Made by a program: the position numbers and the translations under genes | Part shown: positions 32,901-43,400 of the stretch, piece after piece | How the letters are laid out: the number at the start of each line of letters is the position of its first letter | Position numbering within the stretch: position 1 is the stretch's first letter | DNA from: Volvox africanus | Lineage: Eukaryota; Chlorophyta; Chlorophyceae; Chlamydomonadales; Volvocaceae | Assembly (NCBI GenBank): GCA_030268105.1 | Contig: BSDZ01000004.1 | Location: forward strand, 4,017,001-4,081,000 | Reading direction: 5' to 3' | DNA: 64,000 nt | Notes under the pieces: generated by a model | Databases searched by the model: none | What the model saw: the letters and a program-made list of their open reading frames with translations, nothing else | Told to the model about the DNA's origin: nothing

Positions 32901-33182
32901 ATCTATTGGCGGCCTGGGCAGTTGTGCGGAATGTGAACTACTGTAAGAGTCTGTATATTATTGTTACAATGGCTCAATTCCGAACAGTCTATATTGACCA
33001 GGCGAAGCGCTTCCAACAGGAAGTCTTCACCTTAGGTAATAGCAAAAGATCACTGAAACGTATGGCTCTTGGATCCAGCAACAACCAACTGTCATTCACG
33101 CGAATCAGCAAGCTGTCGGAACTGTCATTTCCTAACCGCTCTTTTACCAGAATTGTCACGCCGTCAACGGTGCATGACAGTA

Positions 33183-33518
33183 TATCTTGCAGAGGACCAG
33201 GGAGGCCCATGTTCCATTGAACCAGAAGCCAGCCACCTGCCTCCACTCCTTGCCCATGCCAAGCCCCAGGGTGTGCTGCTGGCCCAATGGAGCTGTGCGC
33301 TGGGGATGTTTAAGCAGTTGTTATGTGGGCCGTTAGTACTGTGGGCAGTTGCATGTGCGGAGGCGTGGGGTTGTGGCCGTTTATGCGGCCGCTGAGGGGT
33401 CGGAATGCTTGCATTGCCGAGTGAGGCCAAATCCTTGGGGTTATGAGGATGGGGATAAAGGGGCAGACATTAAGTAGGGAAGAGAATACCATTTTGGATG
33501 TCTATACATAAGCCCCTT
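33183..33518. repeat. Dispersed repeat copy, split by a solo LTR
   Basis: From about 33267 this matches 36140-36400 (AGGGTGTGCTGCTGGCCC... to ...GAGAATAC), and the match continues beyond the solo LTR at 34334-34420. Its first part (33183-33266) instead matches an exon/intron border of the large gene at about 45007-45093. It looks like a composite of duplicated pieces. Confidence 0.65.
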
Positions 33519-34333
33519 TGTTGTATCCTTCCTTCTTCAATCATGTATTAGCTCTGCACGTCTAGGTGTTAGCTGCGTGCGTACCAATCTTACGAACAGC
33601 AGGGCAAGCCAATGCGAATAGTAGACAGCGGAAGACTCAATAGCAAGGAAAGATTCAACTTACAATGTTCTTCAGTTACAGAATTACAGTCTGCCGTCAG
33701 ACCCCGTGGGCAATGTTCATCACTCGGCTGCAGATGGAATGCTAGAATAGCTCAGGCCGAATGTAAATGATTATATCGTATGTATGCATATCGAATAGAG
33801 TTAAGTACTCGAATACTTGGTCCAAAGTTAGCGTAGCACTGACTTCGGTCTCTAGGCGGCCCTCCTCGCACCTATCACGTCGCGATACCGATGTGCAGTA
33901 CAGGTCTCACTGGATTACGATCTCAAGTGTGAGTACCTTGGTAAGACTGCTCTAAATATCGTGTCATTCGTGATATTATTGGATGCAACGCATGCAATAT
34001 GCAAAGGTCCGAATATCGATATTCGGTTGCCGACCCAACCATCGCGATCGTCGCATTCTTGCATACACGTATGGTTTATGACACAGATGAGGTAATACTA
34101 TTCAAAGTATTATTACGTGATATAATATGCCAATGGATAGATCGCGCATTAATTATCAGCCTCGAGTCAAACATGTTGACCGACAGCGCGATGTCGTGAA
34201 TGATGATGCGACATGCCTGATTAGCTAGATATACTTGAGTATATCATGCTAATATGATTGTATTATGCTTCATGATATCTGAATGCATTGCGGCCTTCAT
34301 AATTGTAAACGGTGATTGGACCCGCGTACAACA
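33519..34333 (-). mobile_element. Solo B-family LTR
   Basis: 815 bp, TGTTGT...ACAACA in reverse orientation, flanked on both sides by CCCTT (33514-33518 and 34334-34338). No internal sequence remains: the result of recombination between the two LTRs of one element. It retains the CCGAATA-TCGA-TATTCGG palindrome. Confidence 0.95.
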
Positions 34334-34930
34334 CCCTTCAGGTTACACCTAACATCCACTAACTTGGCAGAACAAAACAACTGTAAGGGTTTCATGAAGA
34401 TAACAATAGTTGTGACTGGGATGGGGGATTTCTTCTATGGGTTGGGCGCCAAATGGCTCCTTCTCCAGGAGGAGCAAATTTAGGTACAGCTCATAACTCT
34501 GAGGCCACCACAAACTGAATGTGTGTTGCATTTATGCAAAAGCGTGTGTGTTATGATCTAGCCAGATATGGCACAACATAGACAAAATATTATTACAGAG
34601 TGAGTATTGAAGTCAAGAGTGGTTGGTGTTCATTGCGTCCTTACCCCTTCACCCCCACCCAGCCCTACACACATACACAGGCTATGAGCTTTCAGGTGCC
34701 AGTCTGCATGTATATCAGCACATACTTGCATCTGTGCACCCACCTGCTGCACAAGATCCAAGCATGTGGCATGCCTTAATTAGAACAAGCGTATGACATG
34801 CTTCTCTAAAGACATCCAAAGTCCATGAGCACAGCAACAACTAAACCCCTAAACCCTAACCCTTCAGTTTTAGGGTTTTATCATGTTTTCATCCCATGCA
34901 GAAAACATGACAGTGCAAACTGTATATGGC
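34334..34930. other. Intergenic; end of dispersed repeat and a telomere-like motif
   Basis: The first 90 bp continue the dispersed repeat. At 34845-34878 CCCCTAAACCCTAACCC is followed at once by TTTTAGGGTTTTA in the opposite sense. No gene was seen. Confidence 0.6.
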
Positions 34931-35560
34931 TCATGCCACACCAGCACCAGGATTGGCATCATCAGATGGTGGTGGGCGGGGTCCCCCTTTCCAAAGCACA
35001 TCAATGAATTTAGCAACGAGGATACCAGCTACAATGGTTCTTATGATCTGTATTGAAGCTTTGTTGGCCTTGTCCATAACAGTCACCACTGTGTTGCTGG
35101 CCTTGTCCATGAGGATGACCGACGTGTCTGCTGCCTTATACGCAGCATCTCGACCAAATACAGCAGCAGCATCTCGACCAAATACTGCTGCTGCCCCAGG
35201 TACACCACGTGATGGATCATCGGGGAAAGCCACCTTGGCAAACTCAACACCCACTGTTGACAGTTGGATACAGAGAACAAGAACAAGCCCAGCAGCAAAG
35301 GCCATACCAACCATGAATGGTTGGACTTGTTGCAGCCAACCTTGGTTGGCAAAGGGATGACGTTTTCCCTGTCATAACATAACAACGTTTTCCATGTCAT
35401 AACATGTATGTGTGTAGGATAGGGGGGTGATGTACCCGTGGCCACTAACCTGGCAGTCCCTACCTTCCCCGGTGTTTTGGGGCACCCTCATCCAGTCTCC
35501 CATGCCGACTTCTCCGAAATCAGTGGTTTTCCCAGGTTCAGCACCCACCACCAGCATCCA
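34931..35560 (-). CDS. Small two-exon membrane protein, family unknown
   Basis: Exon 1 (5' end uncertain, to 35450) encodes GEVGMGDWMRVPQNTGEGRDCQ-type sequence and ends CAG/GTTAGT. The intron is 35449-35369 (81 nt) and ends GACAG. Exon 2 (35368-34931) continues in phase 0: GKRHPFANQGWLQQVQPF, then MVGMAFAAGLVLVLCIQLST, a likely membrane helix, and a second hydrophobic stretch (IIRTIVAGILVAKFIDVLW) before a Pro-rich tail and a stop. Between them an 8-residue unit, AAVFGRDA, is present twice. Consistent splice sites and phase argue for a real gene. I do not recognise the family. Confidence 0.5.
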
Positions 35561-36134
35561 GCGGAATCTGCCGAATCAACTAAGGCGTCAACTCCGCTAC
35601 TGGTCAGCTCGCAGGTCACTTTAATTGGGGTCGTCACCGTCCATCGACATGGGGGCACCCTGCCCTTAACATTAGGGTCTTTGGCCCGCTCTCAGTCGGG
35701 GTAGAACCTGGAACTCCAGGGGCATATTAGTCGTGCCATTACAGTCGTGCCTGAACATATGTATGTATATGTATGAGTCAACACATACAATAAATACATA
35801 CATTTAACGAGCTTTATTGAGAATGAAATAAGACAGTGTGATATAAATACATATTGCTAGACAGTAGATCTCAGCTATTTACCAACCATACTGTATTGTT
35901 TGTTGTCTGAATTATGTATCATACTGTATTGTTTGTTGTCTGAATGAATTATCATAACTCACCTCCTTGTCATCATCTCAACCTGTAGGATTCTTTGTTC
36001 TGGGAGGACTTGGTGGGCCAGATCCGTTATCCACCGGCAGTAAGCAGCAGACTACAGATGCACGGCTGTCAGAAATGCTTCGTGCTACTGTGGCCCCACC
36101 AGCGCCAGCACCACAGCTGCTGCCACCCGGCAAT
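35561..36134. other. Intergenic, no gene recognised
   Basis: A+T-rich around 35750-35950, with the sequence CATACTGTATTGTTTGTTGTCTGAAT partly repeated (about 35887-35945). No gene structure was seen. Confidence 0.45.
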
Positions 36135-36470
36135 CCACGGTCCCAGGGTGTGCTGCTGGCCCGATGGAGCTGTGTGCTGGGGTTGTTAGAGCGGTTGTTA
36201 TGTGGGCCATTAGTACTATTTGTGGTTGTATGCACGGAGGCATGGGGATTGTGGCCACTCATGCTACTGCTGAGGGGTCGGAAGGCTGGTGTTGCCAAGT
36301 GAGGTCAAATCCTTGGGGTGATGAGGATGGGGAAAAAGGGCAGACACCAACTAGGGAAGAGAATACTGTTCTGAATGTCTTAACAAAAGACCATTCATGT
36401 TATACCTTACAAACACCAACTTAACGAAAAAATGGTTGTAAGTGTTTCGTGAGAATAACAATCGTTTTAG
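36135..36470. repeat. Second copy of the dispersed repeat
   Basis: Matches 33267-33513 and 34334-34420 with moderate divergence. Here it is uninterrupted, which confirms that the solo LTR inserted into the other copy. Confidence 0.7.
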
Positions 36471-36705
36471 CTGTTACAATCTGAAGAGCCACAAACAGGA
36501 GAGACGGGGCAGTTGCACTCCATCCCTGCCTTCTGACTGCCTAGGCATAATCACCAGCTCCTGACAGAGAACACAAGAGGAAGATTTTACTTTATGATGT
36601 AACTGTTGGTGTGCCAGCTAGCTACATTTGAGCCTGGAGGCTTGGAGCCTGGAGACTTAAGGGCTCTGCCTAGAACATGCCGGGTTCCATTTTCTGTCCT
36701 TTCCC

Positions 36706-37014
36706 GTGTCATACAGTGTCAGGACCCACCCTACGGACTTTCGCCTACCTGGATACTCCCAGGCGGGAACAAGGAAATGTGGCGCCGTAAAGGCGGTGGT
36801 CGTCCCCAACCAACATGCCGCCTACATCCTGCATGCCACCGCGGATGGTGGCCTGGGCTTGGCCAAGTCTGGAGATGGAGACGCGACCTTGCGGCATCAC
36901 GTGACCGCTGCGGATTATAGTTGCGGTATTGTGGTCTTGGTGCATCGGGACGGGGGACACGGAGGACAAAAGATGGTCGCTTGCTGGGCGGCGATGCACA
37001 CACATAAACGCTAA
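36706..37014 (+). CDS. Possible exon, family unknown
   Basis: An open frame with a protein-like middle (AVKAVVVPNQHAAYILHATADGG, HHVTAADYSCGIVVLVHRDGG). A CAG at 36719 could be an acceptor. No partner exon or domain was identified, so it may be a gene fragment. Confidence 0.25.
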   Translation: MSYSVRTHPTDFRLPGYSQAGTRKCGAVKAVVVPNQHAAYILHATADGGLGLAKSGDGDATLRHHVTAADYSCGIVVLVHRDGGHGGQKMVACWAAMHTHKR

Positions 37015-38616
37015 CCCAGGCCGCGGAGGTTAATGAGTGATGGCATTATGTTCAGTAACAAGTGGCTGAACGTTATATCTTGCAGGTAGGGCATGAGCCG
37101 CAACGTTCGGACGTGACGAGTTGGCATCGCCCGTCATGCGGCTCGGTCCGCGTCCCCTTTACAGCTCATGCTGAAGTAAGAATTCCAATACTCTAAGATT
37201 GTTTTGAAGAATGGATTCGGTAACTCGCCAGTAAAGCACCGCTTTGAGGAGTCAAGTTGGGTGCAGGCCTTAACCTTCACTTCCGGCGGCTATAATTACT
37301 ATCATTCAATGCTGTAACTCACCATAATATTAAGTATCTTGAGTCCTATCTCGACGACACGTAACGTCAATCCCGCCAAAATGCGACCGAGGATTCTACG
37401 CTGCTCTATTCCTGCACGTTAAGCCCGCACACCACAGATGCACACCACCACGGATGAAGTGTGTGTGCAAAGAGAGGTGTAATAATTGAGAGCCGCAAAG
37501 GCCACTCTAGATGCTGACATGGCAATGCTTCTGCACCTAAATATTTTGCTGGTGTGCCGTACATGTAGGACTACTACAAGAGGGGCCTTTGCTTGCCCAA
37601 TTAGCTATGTCTGCTATTTGCTACTAACCACCTGCACAACAGTTATCTTTGCATGCCACGCACTGAGCTGTGTGTTGGCATGTGTTGTTTGGTAACAGCA
37701 TAGCTATACATGCCATGTCGTAGGATGATAATCCTGTGGCCATGCTACTGTGTGTTAAGTCCCTGGTGCACAGCGTCACACGGGTCTCTTCTTGCTGTGA
37801 TGCGAGCGAGGAGGCACACATCATTTACTTTGGGTTGCCCACTGCGTAAAACGCTGCTTTTGGTAAATTAGCATACACAAGCATTTGCCTGAAAACCTTT
37901 AATATCCAGCCAATTTAGGTAAGCGAAGTTAGGGCAGTCAACCAACCCGCATGGCCCGCGTCAGTCATGGGAACCTCAGTTCGCATCTGAGTCCTTGTTG
38001 TAACGTGCTCTAAGAAAGAGCTCGCGGCTAAACGTCAGGATTAGACTTCATAATCAGGATATCATGATCATGATTATGATTATTATCATGATACAATTAT
38101 CCCCCCCTTAGCAGGGAGCGGCCCGCACCGCAGTCGGGTAGACAGTGGCGTAGGTTGGATTCCCAGGTATTAATAACTGCGAATAACAATCCTTTGGCAA
38201 ATAACATCACTCATTTCATCAAACAGCGCTCATTAAGTCCATATCCAGCTGCTGGAATTCGACATGCCGATGCCGCGCCGCTCTTTGAAGACGCAGAAAG
38301 TTTTCTAAGCGAAGGGCGGCGACCGAGAGGGAATCCGTACTTAAGCGGCTTTGGGGCCGTAAAGCCTGCAGGGAGGGTGGGGAGCATGAATACATGGTAT
38401 ATGGACAACATACAGGATCAGCTCAAGAGAAAGCTTGACGTCATCCCGTGCGTGTGCTGTTTTCGCGCCATGCAGCAAGCCGAATGCCCCCTTCCTGTCA
38501 CCCCCAAAGCCGCTCATGTAAATCCCCACCCTCCACCGCGCCCAACTTCTCCTATCCAACTATTTACGAACGAAACTGTTCAGGCTGGAATGTCTATATG
38601 CATGTAATGAGGCCCT
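37015..38616. other. Intergenic, with an A+T hairpin
   Basis: A perfect 9-bp inverted repeat, TATCATGAT (38060-38068) and ATCATGATA (38085-38093). A 150-codon plus-strand frame (38155-38607), convergent with the large gene, has no recognised domain and is not called as a gene. Confidence 0.45.
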
Positions 38617-40471
38617 TCAACCCACTGCCCCCACTGCCACTGCCCTAACCCACATTCTTAAGTACCCTCTCTCCATCTCGCTCTGCGCCCTGCTAATGTC
38701 CAAGTCAGCCGCCAGGGTTCGCATCAGCGCCAGTCGCCGTAGGTGCTTCACCACCCGCCAGCACCGCAGCCACCGGTTGGAGCTCCCAGAGGCAACTGTT
38801 GCGGCGTAAGCGGTCCTCCGTACCACATACCCACGCCACACAGCCTGGGAAGGGGGAAGAGGGAGGAGGGGAGAAGGAGGAGGGGAGAAGGAGGAGGGGG
38901 GCAGAAGGAGGGGAGAAGGAGAAGGGAAGAAGGAGGGGAGAAGGAGAAGGGAAGAAGGAGGGGAGAAGGAGAAGGGAAGAAGGAGGGGAGAAGGAGAAGG
39001 GAAGAAGGAGGGGAGAAGGAGAAGGGAAGAAGGAGGGGAGAAGGAGAAGGGAAGAAGGAGGGGAGAAGGAGAAGGGAAGAAGGAGGGGAGAAGGAGAAGG
39101 GAAGAAGGAGGGGAGAAGGAGAAGGGAAGAAGGAGGGGAGAAGGAGAAGGGAAGAAGGAGGGGAGAAGGAGAAGGGAAGAAGGAGGGGAGAAGGAGAAGG
39201 GAAGAAGGAGGGGAGAAGGAGAAGGGAAGAAGGAGGGGAGAAGGAGAAGGGAAGAAGGAGGGGAGAAGGAGAAGGGAAGAAGGAGGGGAGAAGGAGAAGG
39301 GAAGAAGGAGGGGAGAAGGAGAAGGGAAGAAGGAGGGGAGAAGGAGAAGGGAAGAAGGAGGGGAGAAGGAGAAGGGAAGAAGGAGGGGAGAAGGAGAAGG
39401 GAAGAAGGAGGGGAGAAGGAGAAGGGAAGAAGGAGGGGAGAAGGAGAAGGGAAGAAGGAGGGGAGAAGGAGAAGGGAAGAAGGAGGGGAGAAGGAGAAGG
39501 GAAGAAGGAGGGGAGAAGGAGAAGGGAAGAAGGAGGGGAGAAGGAGGAGGGGGGCAGGGGGAGGGAGGATGGAAACTCATACACACACCGCTATCGTGTC
39601 ACTCACTGCAGAACATGACAAGCAATCCTTTCTTACAAACAGCCCACAGCCAAAAGCTAAAAGTTAACACACAACATACGCAGAGATTTCCACAAATAGG
39701 TTCCAGCTGCCAGCTGGGCTCTCCTGGAGAACTCTCAGCCCTTGACAAGGCAGGTACCTGGATAGTCACTGCGGCAACAGCCCGCTGTGCGTCCAGTGTG
39801 ATGGCGTCCAGCTGCAGAGATACGGTGCCGTACTCAGGGCGATCCAGACACAGCACCGTACGGCTCAGGATCTATAGCGGGTTGCACAAACACGGCGGTG
39901 GGATGCAAGGCGCAGGGAGGAGGTACGCTGATGTGGGTGATGAGAATCTGGATACCGTGAGTGGGAGTGGCTGTGTGGAGGTCACAAATACAGTGCTGCT
40001 GGCTGATGTCATGACCTGCACCCAGGACCCAGCCACCCACTCATCCCCATCCCCTACCCACCCACCCACCTGTATCCCAACCACACTACCGAACCAATAC
40101 CATCCCACACAGCCCATCCCACCAGCTGCCACACGCCCCCGCGTAGCTCCGCCGCCTCCTCCAGGTCGACTGCCGTACCGTCGCACGCCAGCCCCGTCAC
40201 CACCTGGTGCCGGAGGAGACGGTGACACCTGGGTGGGTGGGAGCACATAGACATGGGGAACGGGGAAAAGTGATGGAACAGTTCCTACTAGTCGGTGAAC
40301 CTTCATTATGGGCTCACATCGCAGCCGCTGACAACGCACACTGCTCTACTGCCATCCATCCGTAACTTCACACACTCACGTCACCCCGTTGCGGCTTCCG
40401 GACCCTCAACCGACATCCAGGAGCGCGGGATGAGGACGGTGAAGCGCGTGCAAGCAGTTCCATAGAAGCTG
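38617..40471 (-). CDS. Possible distal 3' exons with an IQ motif
   Basis: 40471-40380 (ASMELLARASPSSSR... RGD, donor GTGAGT); 40203-40123 (VVTGLACDGTAVDLEEAAEL...); 39871-39758 (ILSRTVLCLDRPEYG... AAVTIQ); 38844-38617 (AVWRGYVVRRTAY..., stop). Joining the last two makes IQAVWRGYVVRRTAY, a full match to the calmodulin-binding pattern IQxxxRGxxxR. These exons may belong to the giant gene, through a donor in its exon at 41021, or form a separate gene whose start I could not place. The last intron holds the 25-bp array. Confidence 0.5.
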
Positions 40472-43400
40472 CTTTGGCCAGCTTTGGCATGCAACCACCC
40501 ACAGACCAGATGCAGTCACCCCTTAGCCGCACAACTGCTGAAGGGACCAAGCAGGATCGTGGCAAGGCGGTCAACAGAGAGGCAAGGCGGGCATGCACAC
40601 TCGTACATGGAATGGACATGCATACTTGCACGCACCTGTCAGCAAAGCGGCAGATGCTGGCGACGGCCTGAATGAACGCGATCAGCCAAGCATCACGGCG
40701 CGGGGGAGGTAAGCGAATGATGGGGGGGGAGGGGGGGAGGGGGGGAAGACAGGAAACGTGCGGTTCAGCACGGAGTTCGTGGTATGACAATGATGACGTG
40801 AAATACCATAGCCATGATGGTATAACAATGATCGCGAGAAGGGCCTTATACAGAATACAGCTGAAAACTGCAGAAGCCTTGAAGCCACGGCAAGTCGGGC
40901 CCTGAATGCAAACACACCACACCGCATCTCTGGAGCCAGGATCTCCTCACTCCCCTCAGTCAACCTCCTCCTGTCCCGCGATGCGGCCACCCAGGGTAGC
41001 AAAATCCCCCATCGCCCGCCGCTGAGGTATTCATTGAAGTTTAAGTTTCAGAATTTAGTTCACATCTGATGAGCATTAGCCTCTGGCCCATACGCGGCTT
41101 GCTCACCCACCGGCCATCTCTCCCTTCCCCATGGCCCCACCTGCAATTGGTCGATGGCGCCCATGTGAAGGTGCAGAGTGCGGCCGTGCAACGACCCCGG
41201 GGAGGCCCAACACAGCAGCAGTGTGCGCCAACCTAAGGCGGCCGCCACCTTGAGTAGCAGCTCGTCGCCAGTATGGGGCCCTGAAACAAGCAAGAAAGGT
41301 GGGGAAGAGGAAACAAGGAGGAGGGGAGAGGGCAGTGTACTGAGGTATCCATTCCCATCCAGCAACGACGGTACTCAGCTGCCAAAACCCTTCATCTGCC
41401 TCACTCCACCGCGGCCTTTACCCCGTAAACCCATGCTGCTTAGCGCGCATCCCCTCCCGCCAGCCGCTGTCGCCCAAAGGCAATCATCAGACCATGGAGT
41501 TCTTGGTGCACAGAGCAGTGCAGCTTATGACGTCGCAAGTCAAATCATACATTTTACATAATTTACTTTAATACAATATACATTATATAAAATATAAATA
41601 CGTTTGTTATTTTACCATATTCATTTCAGATTCACAAATAGAACAAAATGTGTCCATTGATTGATGTCTCCGTAAACGTGCTGTCTCCCCTCCCTAGGGC
41701 GGTGTCCTGTCTCCTAGCCTTGCTCTGTCTCACCGGGAACGAAATTCTTAGGCCTAACAAGCAGCGACTCCAAGGGGCCCGTGGGGCTGCTGGCACGTGG
41801 GACCGCGCCAGAGGATGAACCGATACACGACGAGCCATGAGCCCCGACGACGTCACCACCGCCTCCGGTCAGAGTAGAGCGGCGGGTCTCAACAGCCGGC
41901 TGCTGCTGCTGCTGCTGCTGCTGCTGCGCCGGTTGCGGGATGGGCGTGAGTTTGTGTGTGTGTTAAGGTGGGTGGGCGGGTGCGTGCGTGTATTAGTCGC
42001 GCAGATGGCAACACGAGCTCGTAGTCACCAATAGCAATAGAAAAATACCCTCCAACAGCCCTCCAACAGCCCACCAACAGCCCACCAACAGCCCAGCCCA
42101 GCCCAGCCCAGCCCAGCCCAGCCCAGATCTGTGATTTAAGCTCAGTATGCATTCATCTATCGGTCCGCCTCCCAACTTCCATTCCCCCCTCCACGGGTCC
42201 CTCCAGCCGCCCCTTGTCTCACCCGGCTATTCACTGACGTGGACCCCGACCCCTGGGCTCCAGCCGTTGTGGCAAGCGGCGACATAGGGCCTCCCTCGCC
42301 GCCGACCTTATGCTGGGCGGGCGGAAGCGCTACTGGATGATCCAAATCCATAATGAGGTCCACCACGTTCCCACGGTCCTGAACAGATAGGCGGTGTGTT
42401 TGCTGTTTGCGTCAGGACGTATCAAAGACGTGCAAGTACTGCTTGTGCAGAAAATATGTCATCCATGAGTAGAAATGCACTCCCACGAAACGGGCTTCGA
42501 CGCCCCACGAGGCCTCCGCGCCTCACAAGCTGCCGTGTGCCCAAGCGGCGACAAGCTTCACAGCAGCAGCCCCTCCCCCTCACAAACTGTGCAGTTATCA
42601 ATAGCGCGCCCACGTCGTCACATGCCCCAGTGTCTTCTCCTCACCCATATCGCGGGCCACAGCGCCACCAGCACCTTGATCCGCAGCTCGAAGTCAGGCA
42701 GGAGCCGCAGCAGGTGGAGGACCTGTAAGTCCCAGAGCCCGAGGATGGAATGGGGCCCGGCAGCGGAGAGTGTAAGACATCGGGGGTTAAGAACACGAGC
42801 TGCACATTTGGGTTGCAGTGTTCCATTAATTTCGCCACACAAGACAATATAACAGCAAACAACAGAGTCGTACACACATGCAACCCTGAAGGCAGGCCGC
42901 CTCTCATCACCCGTCCCCTCCCTTTTCCACACCCCACCACCCCTCCCCACACCTATCACCACCTCCATGAAAGCAACCTCACCTGATACACAGACAGACT
43001 GACCCCACAAGCCAGATTGGTCATCAAAGGGGCCAACTGGCGAGCCCTCATCTCCAGGGTGCCCAGCAGACGCAACGTGGGAGCATCCAGGCCGGGGCCC
43101 CAAGGACCACCGCCGGCGCCATCAGCGTCGCCACGCTTACCGCCCTTCTTGCCACCCTTCTTTCCCACCCACCCCTTCTTCCCAGCCTTGCCGCCGCCAG
43201 CATCGTCATTGTCTGCATCGCCACTCTTCTTCCCCTTCTTTCCACCCTTATCTGTAGGGCGGGTTTGCAGGGCCCCAATCCGGTTAAAGTTGTTTTGGAT
43301 CGGTCCTTACTATGGCGGGAATTACGTACTATGTGGGGTAGGGTGAAGGTCGGGGCCGGGCAGATGGCAATGGATTCCCTTTGCCGGACCCTCAACCTCA

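Noticed and set aside
34845..34878. A chromosome end at the telomere-like motif
   Set aside because: Only about two repeats on each side, facing each other, with genes and repeats continuing on both sides.
38155..38607. 150-codon plus-strand frame converging on the giant gene
   Set aside because: No recognisable domain, low-complexity end, and no exon partner.
38916..39540. Regular 25-bp repeats as a CRISPR-like array
   Set aside because: There are no spacers between the units, and the context is a eukaryotic intron.
38743..40250. Open frames of 278-483 codons on both strands over the GA-rich repeat
   Set aside because: The 25-bp unit is stop-free on both strands and cycles through all frames, so every frame is open by construction. 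The flanking exons show the region is intronic.
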